From positions 1-38,326 of the forward strand of contig DWZP01000010.1 of assembly GCA_019117495.1 (NCBI GenBank): DNA of 38,326 nt. Reading direction: 5' to 3'. The DNA is from Fusicatenibacter_A intestinipullorum (GTDB lineage: Bacteria; Bacillota; Negativicutes; Acidaminococcales; Acidaminococcaceae). Position numbers and translations under genes: made by a program. The notes beneath the pieces are model-generated. The model worked only from the letters and a program-made list of their open reading frames with translations, did not search any database and was not told where the DNA came from. This document shows positions 6,821 through 15,694 of this stretch, in pieces; the first letter of the stretch is position 1, and the number at the start of each line of letters is the position of its first letter.

Positions 6821-7618
6821 GTGAAAAAATTGATTTTAAACACAGCCGCAGCCGCAGGCCTGCTGCTCGCGTCCATTGGTGCGGCGCAGGCAGCAGGTGA
6901 AGCTATTGCCGAACAGCCGGCTCCGGCCACTGAACAGCAACAGCAGCCTTATACGAGGTATGACCAGAATGGGCAGGCAGATAAAATCGGTTTTGTAAAC
7001 CAGGCCGTCAATGAAGATATGTATTCTTCATATATGCTTGTAAAGCAGGTTACACCGTATGAGGTTAAATCCGGCACAGTAATTCCCGGCGTTTTAATTA
7101 CCGGCATGAACAGTGACCTTCCGGGTACTGTAATTGGCCAGGTAAGTGAAAACGTCTATGACAGCACCGAAGGTAAATATCTTTTAATTCCACAGGGCAC
7201 AAGGGTTATAGGCAAGTATGACAGCCGTACTACTTTTGCCCAGGAACGTGGGCTTGTTGTATGGCAGCGCCTTATTTTCCCGAATGGCAAGTCGCTGATA
7301 CTTGAAAATTTACAAGGCACCGACCAGGCCGGTTATTCCGGGTTTAAGGATATTGTGCGCAGCCATTACGGGCGCGTGTTATGGTCAGCACTTTTGGGCG
7401 GCCTTATTACAGGCGGCGTCGCGGTTGCCGCTGATGTTGATGATAACAGCAGCCTGCGCGGCGAAGCCGGCAGCCAGGCGGCCAGCAACATATCTTCGGC
7501 AACAAACAGCATAGTTAATAAAAACCTTAATATCCAGCCAACCATTATCATTGAGCCGGGCTATCAATATAACATTATTGTTTCGCGTGATTTAATACTG
7601 GAGCCTTATGTGGACTAA
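6821..7618 (+). CDS. trbI: C-terminal (barrel) half of split VirB10/TrbI with its own signal peptide
   Basis: A 265-residue protein that begins with a GTG start (ribosome-binding site AAAGGAG, 6804-6810) and a signal peptide (MKKLILNTAAAAGLLLASIG, cut after AQA). It then matches the TrbI C-terminal domain: QNGQADKIGFVN, PYEVKSGTVIPGVLITGMNS, DLPGTVIGQVSENVYDS, LLIPQGTRVIGKYDS and WQRLIFPNGKS are hallmarks. The added signal peptide means it is exported on its own and no longer tied to the inner-membrane half. It overlaps the traG start by 11 bases. Confidence 0.88.
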   Translation: MKKLILNTAAAAGLLLASIGAAQAAGEAIAEQPAPATEQQQQPYTRYDQNGQADKIGFVNQAVNEDMYSSYMLVKQVTPYEVKSGTVIPGVLITGMNSDLPGTVIGQVSENVYDSTEGKYLLIPQGTRVIGKYDSRTTFAQERGLVVWQRLIFPNGKSLILENLQGTDQAGYSGFKDIVRSHYGRVLWSALLGGLITGGVAVAADVDDNSSLRGEAGSQAASNISSATNSIVNKNLNIQPTIIIEPGYQYNIIVSRDLILEPYVD

Positions 7619-9554
7619 ACATGACGTTGACGAGAAAAAGTTAAGAAATATTTCCATTGTGCTGTTTTTGGCTGCTGTTATTGGTGCCGCATCCGCAGCA
7701 ACGCAGTATGCGGCAGCTAAATTAAATTACCAGGAAGCATTATATTGGAGCCTTTGGGATTTTGGTGACTGGAAGTTATACAACCCCTTTGCGGTGTTTG
7801 CCTGGAATGGCGATTACCGCAAGGAAGCTCCGGTACTTTTCGTTAATGCGTACAGCATTTTCGGTATATCAACGGTAGTAGCCACCATGATACTTGTATT
7901 TATCCGCCTGATGTTCCATAAGAACACATCAGATAATTATGGTTCCGCGCGTTTTGCAACGCATCAGGAGTTAAAAAAATCTGACTTGTTAGATGGCAAA
8001 GGTATTTTTCTGGGTATCAGTGAGGACGGTTATTATCTTCGTGATGATGCCAAAACACATACCTTTTTGTGCGCGCCGAGCCGCAGCGGTAAAGGCGTGG
8101 GTATTATTATACCAACGCTTTTAGCCTGGTCTCATTCAGTAGTTGTAGTGGACGTTAAAGGCGAAAACTACGCTTTTACCGCAGGCCGCAGGAAAAAAAT
8201 GGGGCAGCTGGTGCTGAAGTTCGAGCCTACGGCACTTTCCGGCAGCGCGAAGTTTAATCCGTTTGATGAAATACGTATGGGCACGCCGGACGAAGTTAAG
8301 GATTGCCAAAATATCTGCCGCATCCTGGCCGACCCGACAGGTAAAGGCTATGAAGGCAATAATGCGCACTGGACTAATAACGCTTCCGATTTGCTTTTTG
8401 CCATAGTTCTGCATCTTAAATGGACGCTGAAAGATAAGCTGGTAAACATTACAACGGTTCTGGAGTTTCTTGCTTCCGGCACAGGCGGCCTGCAAAAGCT
8501 GATTAAAGAAATTAAAGAGGGCGTATTAAGCGGCAGCGTTAAGCATGATGAAAGCGGTGAAATATTGCAGTACAGCAATAATGTAGCCGAAAAGGTTTAC
8601 TTTCATCCGCGCGTGTTTCAGATTTTCTCAAAAATGGCAAGCACGCCGGATAAGGAGTTCGGCAGCATCCAGTCCACGCTGGAAACCGCTCTTTCCGTTT
8701 ACCGTGACCCGGTGGTTGCGGAAAATATGTCGCGCAGCGATTTTAAAATCCATGACCTGATGAATCATGATAAGCCCGTTTCACTTTATTTAATTGTGCC
8801 GCCTTCGGACATTGACCGTATGATGCCGGCCTTCCGCACCATTGTCGAACTTCTGTACCGCAGAAACGTAGAAAAAATGGAGTTTGACCTGAAAGATAAA
8901 AATACCAAAGCCAATAAGCACCGGCTGCTGATGCTTCTGGATGAATTTCCGCAGCTTGGCAAGCTGGAAACATTTGAGACGGCAATGGGCGTAATTGCCG
9001 GTTACGGTATCAAGGCTTTTGTAATATGCCAGTCCGTAATGCAGATTAATAAGCTCTACGGCAAAGATAACGGCATTATATCAAACTGCGAAGTGCAGGT
9101 TTATTACGCGCCGAATGACCAGGAAACGGCAGAGCAGCTTGCAAGGATGCTTGGTAAAAAAACCGTGGAGACCAAAAGCCGCAGTACCGGCACGGCACTT
9201 ATCAGCCTGGATAAATCTAGGACATATAACGAAACCGGCCGTGACTTGTTAATGGCTGATGAAGTACGCGCGCTTGACCCCAAAAAGGAACTCGTGTTTA
9301 AGCGCGGTATGCGCCCGATTATGGCCAATAAAATTACCTGGTATGATAACCCGGATTTTATGAACCTGCCGGAAGAAATGCCTAAAAAGCCGGATGTTAT
9401 ACCGCACGGCGAAAAAGGATGGTACGCGCAGGCTGAGGATAAATTCAGGCTAAAAGAAAAGCGTAAATTGGAGAAAGAAATGGAAAGTTTAGCACTTTCA
9501 GAAGAAATTGAGGTTACAGATGACATGGTTATGCCCTTTGATGATGATGAATAA
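7608..9554 (+). CDS. traG: VirD4/TraG-type coupling protein
   Basis: A 648-residue inner-membrane ATPase that brings the relaxase-DNA complex to the channel. It has two N-terminal membrane helices (about 13-31 and 77-102), Walker A APSRSGKGVG (156-165) and Walker B RLLMLLDEFPQLG (439-451). The Q-rich stretch ICQSVMQINKLYG and the NEVQVYY-like strand (NCEVQVYYAPND) are typical of TraG. The C-terminal 35 residues are strongly acidic, a common feature of substrate-recruiting tails. The start overlaps the preceding trbI half. A hairpin follows before the LysR gene. Confidence 0.95.
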   Translation: MWTKHDVDEKKLRNISIVLFLAAVIGAASAATQYAAAKLNYQEALYWSLWDFGDWKLYNPFAVFAWNGDYRKEAPVLFVNAYSIFGISTVVATMILVFIRLMFHKNTSDNYGSARFATHQELKKSDLLDGKGIFLGISEDGYYLRDDAKTHTFLCAPSRSGKGVGIIIPTLLAWSHSVVVVDVKGENYAFTAGRRKKMGQLVLKFEPTALSGSAKFNPFDEIRMGTPDEVKDCQNICRILADPTGKGYEGNNAHWTNNASDLLFAIVLHLKWTLKDKLVNITTVLEFLASGTGGLQKLIKEIKEGVLSGSVKHDESGEILQYSNNVAEKVYFHPRVFQIFSKMASTPDKEFGSIQSTLETALSVYRDPVVAENMSRSDFKIHDLMNHDKPVSLYLIVPPSDIDRMMPAFRTIVELLYRRNVEKMEFDLKDKNTKANKHRLLMLLDEFPQLGKLETFETAMGVIAGYGIKAFVICQSVMQINKLYGKDNGIISNCEVQVYYAPNDQETAEQLARMLGKKTVETKSRSTGTALISLDKSRTYNETGRDLLMADEVRALDPKKELVFKRGMRPIMANKITWYDNPDFMNLPEEMPKKPDVIPHGEKGWYAQAEDKFRLKEKRKLEKEMESLALSEEIEVTDDMVMPFDDDE

Positions 9555-9568
9555 GGTGCAGAAAAAAT

Positions 9569-9636
9569 CCCCGGCGCAGCCTGCGTGCCGGATAAATAAA
9601 ATAATTTTGCTGCCGGCTGGGCAGTGAACGGCAGCC
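9569..9636 (+). other. Two GC-rich stem-loops between traG and the LysR gene
   Basis: A stem built from CCGGCGCA (from about 9570) and TGCGTGCCGG, and a second from GCTGCCG (about 9609-9615) with CGGCAGC (9630-9636), lie in the 126-bp gap. No proper T-run follows either, so they are weaker than a textbook terminator. They could attenuate or process the transfer mRNA ahead of the regulator. Confidence 0.45.
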
Positions 9637-9680
9637 ATGAAAAAAACGTGGTTACACAAAAACAAGGAAAGGTGAAAGAA

Positions 9681-10574
9681 ATGTTATTGCGTCAGATTCG
9701 TTATTTTTTAGCAATAGCCGAGACGGGCAGTTTTTCAGAAGCTGCCGCTCGCTGCTTTATTTCGCAGTCATCCGTATCACAGCAGATAAAGGCACTGGAA
9801 GATGAACTTGGGGTAACGCTTTTGGAGCGTACTCCCCGCAGGGTTATATTGACGGATGCCGGGCGTTATTTATATGAAAACGGCAGGCAGCTTGTTGCCG
9901 CGGCCGAAAAGCTGAAAATTGGCGTTCAGGCCGCAGCCAATAAAGGCAGCGAGCGGCTTGTTATAAGCTGGATTAACGGCAGCGTACCGGATTTTCTTGA
10001 AAATGCACTTTGCGCGTTTAAAAACAGGTTTCCGGATTTACTTGTTGATGTATACGGAACAGGGTATTATGAGGCTTTTTATGATTTGGAAACAGGACGC
10101 ACTGATATTGTGCTGGCAGGCCGCAGCGCGCCGCGGGAAAGCGGATATGAAAGTTTTCTTATCACAAAGAGCGATTATTATGCCTGGGTTTGTCCGGCAC
10201 TGGAAATAAGCAAGCGCGAATTTGTAACTGCCGCTGATTTAAAAGACCTGGCCTGCATTATTGTATCAAACGATAAAGAGCGTGATACCGAGCAGCGTTA
10301 CCTGCGTGAGCTTACCGGGATTGATAATTACAGCCTGTTTGCCGCAAGCTGCGAAGAAGCGGCACTTATGGCAGCGGCAGGAAGCGGTTTTTATCTTACG
10401 GATAACCAAAACTTACCGGCAGGATTGAAAAAAGTTCCGTTTTATGCCGGAGGCAGGCCGCTTTCAAAAAGTTATTATTTGTATACGGATAATTTTGGAA
10501 AGTATGTACGCGCTTTTATTGATACGCTGATAGATTTAGGGTTTGCGCCGCAGAGTGCGGAGCAGGCAATGTAA
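9681..10574 (+). CDS. LysR-family transcriptional regulator inside the transfer operon
   Basis: A 297-residue LTTR. The N-terminal winged HTH reads LRQIRYFLAIAETGSFSEAA then SQSSVSQQIKALEDELG, followed by the LLERTPRRVILTDAG wing. A periplasmic-binding-like effector domain spans about 90-290. ATG 9681 is preferred because GGAAAGGTG (9666-9674) gives a good ribosome-binding site; the upstream in-frame GTG at 9624 lacks one. It points the same way as its neighbours, with the TraD-like gene 13 bases later, so it is not the usual divergent LTTR arrangement. The effector is unknown. It may tie conjugation to a metabolite. Confidence 0.92.
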   Translation: MLLRQIRYFLAIAETGSFSEAAARCFISQSSVSQQIKALEDELGVTLLERTPRRVILTDAGRYLYENGRQLVAAAEKLKIGVQAAANKGSERLVISWINGSVPDFLENALCAFKNRFPDLLVDVYGTGYYEAFYDLETGRTDIVLAGRSAPRESGYESFLITKSDYYAWVCPALEISKREFVTAADLKDLACIIVSNDKERDTEQRYLRELTGIDNYSLFAASCEEAALMAAAGSGFYLTDNQNLPAGLKKVPFYAGGRPLSKSYYLYTDNFGKYVRAFIDTLIDLGFAPQSAEQAM

Positions 10575-10587
10575 GGTGGTGTGTTAA

Positions 10588-10992
10588 ATGGCACAGGATA
10601 AACTGGCAGCGCAGCTGCAAAGAATGAAAGCGCAGGCCGCGGAACAGGATGCGCGCTCGGCGGCCGCGGCCGAAAAGCTGAAAAAAATGCGTGATGAACG
10701 CAAGGAATTGGGCATTGAAATTGCCGCGCTTGAACGTAAGGTACGCAATCATCGGTTAATTGAAACTGGTGCGCTCGTAGAAAAAATCCTTGGCGAAAGC
10801 GTGGATAAAGGTATTCTTGCCGGGCTTTTGGATAAATATAAAGGCTATTTTGACGGCAGCGGTGCGGCCATGGAAATTAAGATTGCCGGTGATACTTTAA
10901 TAAGCCGCTGGGAAGCAGAAAAAGCTGCCGAAAAATTATCAAGGAAACGCCGTGCGGCCGTGCCGGAAGTGAACGCTGATGCAGACGAATAA
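10588..10992 (+). CDS. TraD-like conjugal transfer accessory protein (tentative)
   Basis: A 134-residue protein. The N-terminal ~60 residues are a charged coiled coil rich in Lys, Glu and Ala. A segment follows (ERKVRNHRLIETGALVEKILG) that resembles the R-T-R-x-L-I-x-x-G-x-L-V-x-K motif of Ti-plasmid-type TraD proteins, which accompany relaxases. Its C-terminus is basic. It overlaps trbB by 14 bases. In other plasmids the relaxase is adjacent, but none is seen here. Confidence 0.5.
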   Translation: MAQDKLAAQLQRMKAQAAEQDARSAAAAEKLKKMRDERKELGIEIAALERKVRNHRLIETGALVEKILGESVDKGILAGLLDKYKGYFDGSGAAMEIKIAGDTLISRWEAEKAAEKLSRKRRAAVPEVNADADE

Positions 10993-11941
10993 CGAAAAAA
11001 TCCTGCGCGCCGAAGCAACTGACCAGGGCGCTAAAGTCCTTAAAATTTCACTTGGCCCGATTCGTCCGTTTTTTGATGACCCGGAAGTAGTGGAAATTAT
11101 GCTTAATCCTGACCGGCATTTATGGGTAGAGCGTATCGGCCAGCCATGTATGGATACCGGAATTATAATCAGCCCGGAAGAAAGCGCGCGCGTAATAAAA
11201 CTTGTTGCCAGCTATTGCCATACGGTTGTTACGGAAAATAACCCTATCCTTTCAGCGGAACTGCCGAATTTCGGCAGCCGCTTTGAAGCGGTTTTGCCGC
11301 CTGTAACCACGGCACCGGTTTTTTCAATAAGGCAGCCGGCCAGAAAATTGTTTGATTTACAAGACTACATTGATAAAGGCATTATGAGCCCTCGGCAGGT
11401 TGAAATAATTAAGCAGGGCGTGCGGGATAAGAAAAATATCCTGTTTGTTGGCGGTACAGGCACCGGCAAGACCACGGCAACCAATGCCGTGCTGGACGAG
11501 ATTGCCAAAACCGGCGACAGGCTTGTAATCCTCGAAGATACCAAAGAGCTGCAATGCAGCGCGCCAAACGTTGTGTTCCTGCGCACACAGGATAATATCG
11601 ACATGACCAGGCTTTTAAAATCCACCATGCGCCTGCGCCCGGACCGCATTGTGGTAGGTGAAGTTCGTGACGGAGCCGCGCTGGCGCTTTTAAAGGCCTG
11701 GAATACCGGCCATCCCGGCGGTATATCTACAATACACGCAGATAACGCTTATGCCGGGCTTTTAAGGCTTGAAAGCCTGATACAGGAAGCAATACCGTCC
11801 CCGCAGCCGCAGCTTATTGCGGAGGCCGTGGATATAGTAATTTACATTGAGCGAGCGCATTTTTCGCGCCGGGTGAAAGAAATGGCTTTTGTAAACGGAT
11901 ATAAAGACGGTGTTTATCAGCTGGAATATATTGAGAGGTGA
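10979..11941 (+). CDS. trbB: VirB11/TrbB-type secretion ATPase
   Basis: A 320-residue hexameric traffic ATPase of the cytoplasmic face of the channel. It has Walker A GGTGTGKTT (158-166), an Asp box RLVILEDTKELQ (181-192), Walker B RIVVGEVRDGAAL (from 223) and a His box TGHPGGISTIHAD (243-255). Length and motif order match TrbB. The start lies within the end of the previous gene and the stop overlaps the GTG of trbD, so it is tightly coupled in the operon. Confidence 0.96.
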   Translation: MQTNNEKILRAEATDQGAKVLKISLGPIRPFFDDPEVVEIMLNPDRHLWVERIGQPCMDTGIIISPEESARVIKLVASYCHTVVTENNPILSAELPNFGSRFEAVLPPVTTAPVFSIRQPARKLFDLQDYIDKGIMSPRQVEIIKQGVRDKKNILFVGGTGTGKTTATNAVLDEIAKTGDRLVILEDTKELQCSAPNVVFLRTQDNIDMTRLLKSTMRLRPDRIVVGEVRDGAALALLKAWNTGHPGGISTIHADNAYAGLLRLESLIQEAIPSPQPQLIAEAVDIVIYIERAHFSRRVKEMAFVNGYKDGVYQLEYIER

Positions 11942-12210
11942 GTGTTTTGGAAGAAAAAATTCCCGACGGGTATTATATACCCGCGCATAAAAGCCTTCAG
12001 GAAGAAATCCTTTGGGCAGGTGTGCCGCGTGAATTTATGATTTTAAATTTTACTATGTGCATTTCCATTGCCATTATGCTGCGCATTTACCCATTTTTCA
12101 TTATCAGCCTGCTGCTGCATTTTGCGGCTAAAAGGATGACTAAAAATGACCCGCAGTTTTTTAAGGCAATGGTAAGGCACTTGAATGAAAAGCGGTATTT
12201 TGACGTTTAG
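11938..12210 (+). CDS. trbD: VirB3/TrbD-type inner-membrane protein
   Basis: A 90-residue protein with the start region IPAHKSLQEEILWAGVPRE typical of TrbD/VirB3, and one long hydrophobic stretch (about 33-60) that can form a helical hairpin. A GTG start overlaps the trbB stop (GTGA). It lies 11 bases before trbE, its usual partner. In many systems the two are fused or interact directly. Confidence 0.88.
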   Translation: MSVLEEKIPDGYYIPAHKSLQEEILWAGVPREFMILNFTMCISIAIMLRIYPFFIISLLLHFAAKRMTKNDPQFFKAMVRHLNEKRYFDV

Positions 12211-12221
12211 GAGAATAGCTA

Positions 12222-14687
12222 ATGTACGATTTGAAGTATTTTCATAAAAAACGCCGCAGCGTAGATGATGAGTTATGCGACCACCTTCCGTGGCTGCTGT
12301 TTGTGGCACCGGGAGTAATTTTAAATAAAGACGGTTCTTTTCAGAGAATATTTGAGTTCCGTGGGCATGATTTAACGAGTTCCACGAAAACAGAAACGAC
12401 AATTGTTGCAAGCAAGGTAAATAACATTTTAAAACGCCTTGGTGACGGTTGGGCTTTCTTTTCAGAGGCTCGCCGCACCCGCAGCACATCTTACCCTAAA
12501 AAAGATTATCCTGATACCGTTACTGAGATGATGGATTGGGAAAGGCAGCAGCTTTTTGCAAGAGGCGACCATTTTGAAAGCCGTTATTTTGCAACCATTG
12601 TTTACCTGCCGCCTTCAGACAGCTTTAATAAACTCGTTGGTCATTTTATGGAAACGGAGCGAAGCGCGGAACTGCGCGAAAATGAGCGCGTAAAAGAGCA
12701 TCTCCGTAACTTCTTAATAACTTACCGCAGGATATATGACCTGTTTAATGACGTTATGTATGAATGCCATGAGCTTACTGATGATGAAACGCTGACATAC
12801 TTACATGACTGCATCAGCGTCAAGCATCATAAGGTTAAGACGCCGGACGTGCCGATTTTTCTGGATACGGTTGTTGCGGACAGCCCGTTTGTAGGCGGCA
12901 CAACCATGACGCTTGGCCAGGAGCGCGATAAACGTTACCTGGGCATAGTTTCCATAACTTCCCCTCCGGACAGGTATTATCCGGGCATTTTGGACGAATT
13001 AAACCGCCTGCCTTTGGAGTACCGCTGGTGTACCCGTTACATTGCGCTTGATAAGGTAAACGCACTGGAAAAGCTGGACGTTACGCGCCGTAACTGGTTT
13101 AGCAGCCGTAAAGGCTTTTGGGCTTTCATCAAGGAAGCCATTTTCCGCGCGGAAAGTGCCATTGTAGAGATTGCTGCCGTGGAACGCTATAACGATACGC
13201 AGGCAGCAATCACGGAAGTTCGTGATGACATCTGCTCGCTCGGTTATTACTGTAATACCTTTGTTGTTATGGGGAAAGACGAGCGCAGCCGTGATGACGC
13301 GGTACGCGAGATTGAGCGTGTTTTAAACAGCCGCGGCTACGTTACGAAGTACGAGGATTTCAATGCCTGCGGCGCATGGATGGGAACTCTGCCCGGTCTT
13401 GTACGCGCAAATATCCGCTGGCCGTTTATTACATCCCTGGAATTATCTTATATGTTCCCGCTGTCTGCCGTTTGGGCAGGTGACGCCTGGAACAAGCATC
13501 TTAACGCGCCCGCGCTGATGCAGACGGAAACTTCGGGCAGCACGCCGTTCAGGTTTAACCTGCATTATAACGATTTTGGCAACTGCATGATAATTGGCCC
13601 GATTGGCAGCGGCAAATCAGTGCTTTTGAACACGCTTGAAATGCACTGCCGCGGTTATAAGGACGCCAAAGTTTATATCTTTGATAAAGGCGGCAGCTGC
13701 CGCGCGCCGACAGCAGGCGTTGGGGGCATTTTCTATGACCTTGGTGAAGCCGAAGGCGGCATAGCTTTTCAGCCGCTCCGCTATATTGACCGTGAGGACG
13801 AGCGTGTGTGGGCGTCTGAATGGCTGCAAATGATATATGAACAGGAAAACGTTAGCCTGTTCCCGGAAGATAAGGCTGAAATATGGAGCGCGTTGCAGTC
13901 GCTTGCAAGTTTACCGGCTGAACAGCGTACAATGAGCGGTTATTACATGGTGGTGCAGAGCCTGAAACTGCGCGAAGCCATAAGCCCGTTTGTTGACAAA
14001 GTTGAAGGAATGGTTGACGCCGGCCCTTATGGAGAACTGTTTGGTGCAACGGAAGATAAATTATCCGATAATCCGTGGCAGGCATTTGAAATGGGCGTAT
14101 TAATGGAGAAAAAAGCGGCAATCATGCCGGTACTCCAATACCTGTTCCACGTTATAGAAAAGCGCTGCCACGGCGAGCCGACATTTATTTTTCTTGACGA
14201 GTGCTGGACGTTCCTCAGTAATCAGCTCTTTGCCGCGAAAATTAAAGAATGGTTTAAAACCATGCGTAAGAATAACGTATCCATAATTTTCGCAACGCAG
14301 AGCCTTACAGATGTAACCGAAAGCAATATTGCAAGCGCGATTTTGGAAAGCTGTTATACAAGGATATTCCTGCCGAACCCTAACGCTTTAACGCCGGATG
14401 CAGAAGCCGTTTACAGCAAGTTCAGCTTAAATGACACGGAACGCAGCATCATTGCCACGTCAACGCCTAAAAGGCAGTATTATTTTAAATCCGTGCTTGG
14501 CTGCCGCGTATTTGAACTGGCACTGAGCCCGTTCATGCTCTCATACGTTGGCGCGGCAAGCAAAGAGGACCAGGCAGAAATAAAACGCATCCAGCGCGAG
14601 CATCCGGATGAAGATTTTAACCTTTACTGGCTGAAATATAAAGGCCAGGAAGATGCACTGGCTTATTACAAAGCGCACAAAAAATAA
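12222..14687 (+). CDS. trbE: VirB4/TrbE-type secretion ATPase
   Basis: An 821-residue ATPase that drives pilus assembly and DNA transfer at the inner membrane. The N-terminal TrbE domain spans about 1-420. The P-loop GPIGSGKS is at 459-466 and Walker B FIFLDECW at 655-662. ATQSLTDV and the C-terminal arginine-containing helices fit the family. Its length matches TrbE closely. It is the last gene of the first transfer block; the next plus-strand transfer gene (trbJ) is 4.2 kb away. Confidence 0.96.
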   Translation: MYDLKYFHKKRRSVDDELCDHLPWLLFVAPGVILNKDGSFQRIFEFRGHDLTSSTKTETTIVASKVNNILKRLGDGWAFFSEARRTRSTSYPKKDYPDTVTEMMDWERQQLFARGDHFESRYFATIVYLPPSDSFNKLVGHFMETERSAELRENERVKEHLRNFLITYRRIYDLFNDVMYECHELTDDETLTYLHDCISVKHHKVKTPDVPIFLDTVVADSPFVGGTTMTLGQERDKRYLGIVSITSPPDRYYPGILDELNRLPLEYRWCTRYIALDKVNALEKLDVTRRNWFSSRKGFWAFIKEAIFRAESAIVEIAAVERYNDTQAAITEVRDDICSLGYYCNTFVVMGKDERSRDDAVREIERVLNSRGYVTKYEDFNACGAWMGTLPGLVRANIRWPFITSLELSYMFPLSAVWAGDAWNKHLNAPALMQTETSGSTPFRFNLHYNDFGNCMIIGPIGSGKSVLLNTLEMHCRGYKDAKVYIFDKGGSCRAPTAGVGGIFYDLGEAEGGIAFQPLRYIDREDERVWASEWLQMIYEQENVSLFPEDKAEIWSALQSLASLPAEQRTMSGYYMVVQSLKLREAISPFVDKVEGMVDAGPYGELFGATEDKLSDNPWQAFEMGVLMEKKAAIMPVLQYLFHVIEKRCHGEPTFIFLDECWTFLSNQLFAAKIKEWFKTMRKNNVSIIFATQSLTDVTESNIASAILESCYTRIFLPNPNALTPDAEAVYSKFSLNDTERSIIATSTPKRQYYFKSVLGCRVFELALSPFMLSYVGAASKEDQAEIKRIQREHPDEDFNLYWLKYKGQEDALAYYKAHKK

Positions 14688-14691
14688 AAAA

Positions 14692-14711
14692 GCAGGCGCA
14701 TAAGCGCCTGC
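14692..14711 (-). terminator. Terminator for the minus-strand toxin-antitoxin operon
   Basis: GCAGGCGC-ATAA-GCGCCTGC is a perfect 8-bp hairpin. Read on the minus strand it is followed by a T-rich run (complement of AAAAAATAAAAAA, 14680-14691). It therefore ends leftward transcription, although it may also act after trbE. Confidence 0.8.
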
Positions 14712-14723
14712 CGGGTTAATCAG

Positions 14724-14999
14724 CTATTTAATTGCTATTTTAAGGTTTTTGTAAAAGTTTTCATGTACTCCCAAAAGAATTAGCCGTAACGTAACCGGGT
14801 CATAAGTGTATGCCAATAAATAAAGCGTGTTGGTTATATAAAATTTATGGACATACACACCTCGTAAATCCTGTTTCTTCTGAACGCCGATTTCCGGGTT
14901 TTCCAATAATTTTTTGATTTCGCAGTCTACAACGTATTTTTCTGACGGATACAGTTTTTTATATGCCTGCTTAAAGGTTCTTTTCTGTAAAATATTCAT
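14724..14999 (-). CDS. RelE/ParE-superfamily toxin
   Basis: A 91-residue small basic protein with the compact RelE/ParE layout: two N-terminal helices (FKQAYKKLYPSEK, DCEIKKLLENPE), then the strands QDLRGVYVHKFYI and TLYLLAYTYD and a final LRLILLGVHENFYKNL. It probably acts as an mRNA interferase or gyrase poison; the sequence does not decide which. The start overlaps the antitoxin stop by 4 bases (ATGA). The pair would stabilise the plasmid by post-segregational killing. Confidence 0.85.
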   Translation of the reverse strand: MNILQKRTFKQAYKKLYPSEKYVVDCEIKKLLENPEIGVQKKQDLRGVYVHKFYITNTLYLLAYTYDPVTLRLILLGVHENFYKNLKIAIK

Positions 15000-15223
15000 T
15001 TTACCGGAGCAGCCCCCTCAAATTCAAAGGGTTCGTCAGGCAAATCTTTTGCAATAAGCAGCTGGGCAACAAAATCTATTGGCAAATCCGGATTTGCCAG
15101 AGCGTTCCTTCCAACTTTAGCCCAAAAGTTAATCTGCTGGGCAGCACTACGGTACTCGGCTTTACCTTCTGCCGCAGCGGCATCAAAAAGGTCTTTATCA
15201 ATCCTAACGCTTACACTTGACAT
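14996..15223 (-). CDS. ParD-like antitoxin
   Basis: A 75-residue antitoxin. The N-terminal part SSVSVRIDKDLFDAAAAEG and the motif YRSAAQQINFWAKVGRNALANPDLP match the ParD-like antitoxin family with high likelihood (R-S-x-x-x-Q-I-x-x-W-x-x-x-G-R and NPDLP). The C-terminal tail is acidic and hydrophobic (DEPFEFEGA), suited to wrapping the toxin. The ATG at 15223 has AAAGGAGG 8 bases upstream (15231-15238). A longer frame upstream would read through that ribosome-binding site and is unlikely. Confidence 0.85.
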   Translation of the reverse strand: MSSVSVRIDKDLFDAAAAEGKAEYRSAAQQINFWAKVGRNALANPDLPIDFVAQLLIAKDLPDEPFEFEGAAPVK

Positions 15224-15297
15224 TATAAAACCTCCTTTGGTGGTAAAATGCAACGCTTTAGTTAAATTATATCATCTGTCGCAAAATACCACAAGTA

Positions 15298-15633
15298 TTA
15301 TTCATCTTCAATCAGTTCATGTTGGGTAAATTTCCCTTCTTCCATATCTTTAACAGCTTTCCTTAAACGCTTTAAATTTTCCAGATTGTAAAACGGGTCG
15401 GCTTCCTCTGATGAAGGCAATTTAAGTTCTTTTTCGGCTTCTTCCATGGAGCAGGTTACAGGATTTTTTTTAAATTCAGCTTTTGCTTTCATATAATCCT
15501 GTAAATCCATTTCATTTTCAAGCCGTTCTCTGACGGCTTCCCGAACAAATTCGGAAACGCTCATATTCCTCATTTTGGCATGGCTTTTAATAAGTTCACT
15601 TTCCCGTTTATTAAAGGTAATGGTAACAGCCAT
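15298..15633 (-). CDS. Lone antitoxin with an RHH head and a Phd/YefM-like tail
   Basis: 111 residues. The first ~80 look like the RelB-type ribbon-helix-helix family (MAVTITFNKRESELIKSHA, MSVSEFVREAVRERLENE, MEEAEKEL). The last ~35 (EADPFYNLENLKRLRKAVKD...THELIE-like QHELIEDE) resemble the toxin-binding tail of Phd/YefM/Axe antitoxins. No toxin gene adjoins it: 74 bp downstream is the next, unrelated antitoxin. ATG 15633 is chosen because AGGCAGGTGG precedes it and overlaps the alternative GTG at 15642. It could be the remnant of a lost pair or a trans-acting anti-toxin. Confidence 0.75.
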   Translation of the reverse strand: MAVTITFNKRESELIKSHAKMRNMSVSEFVREAVRERLENEMDLQDYMKAKAEFKKNPVTCSMEEAEKELKLPSSEEADPFYNLENLKRLRKAVKDMEEGKFTQHELIEDE

Positions 15634-15694
15634 GAAACCCACCTGCCTTTCTTAACTCAAATTTATTACACATATTATTATTTGTCAAATACAA

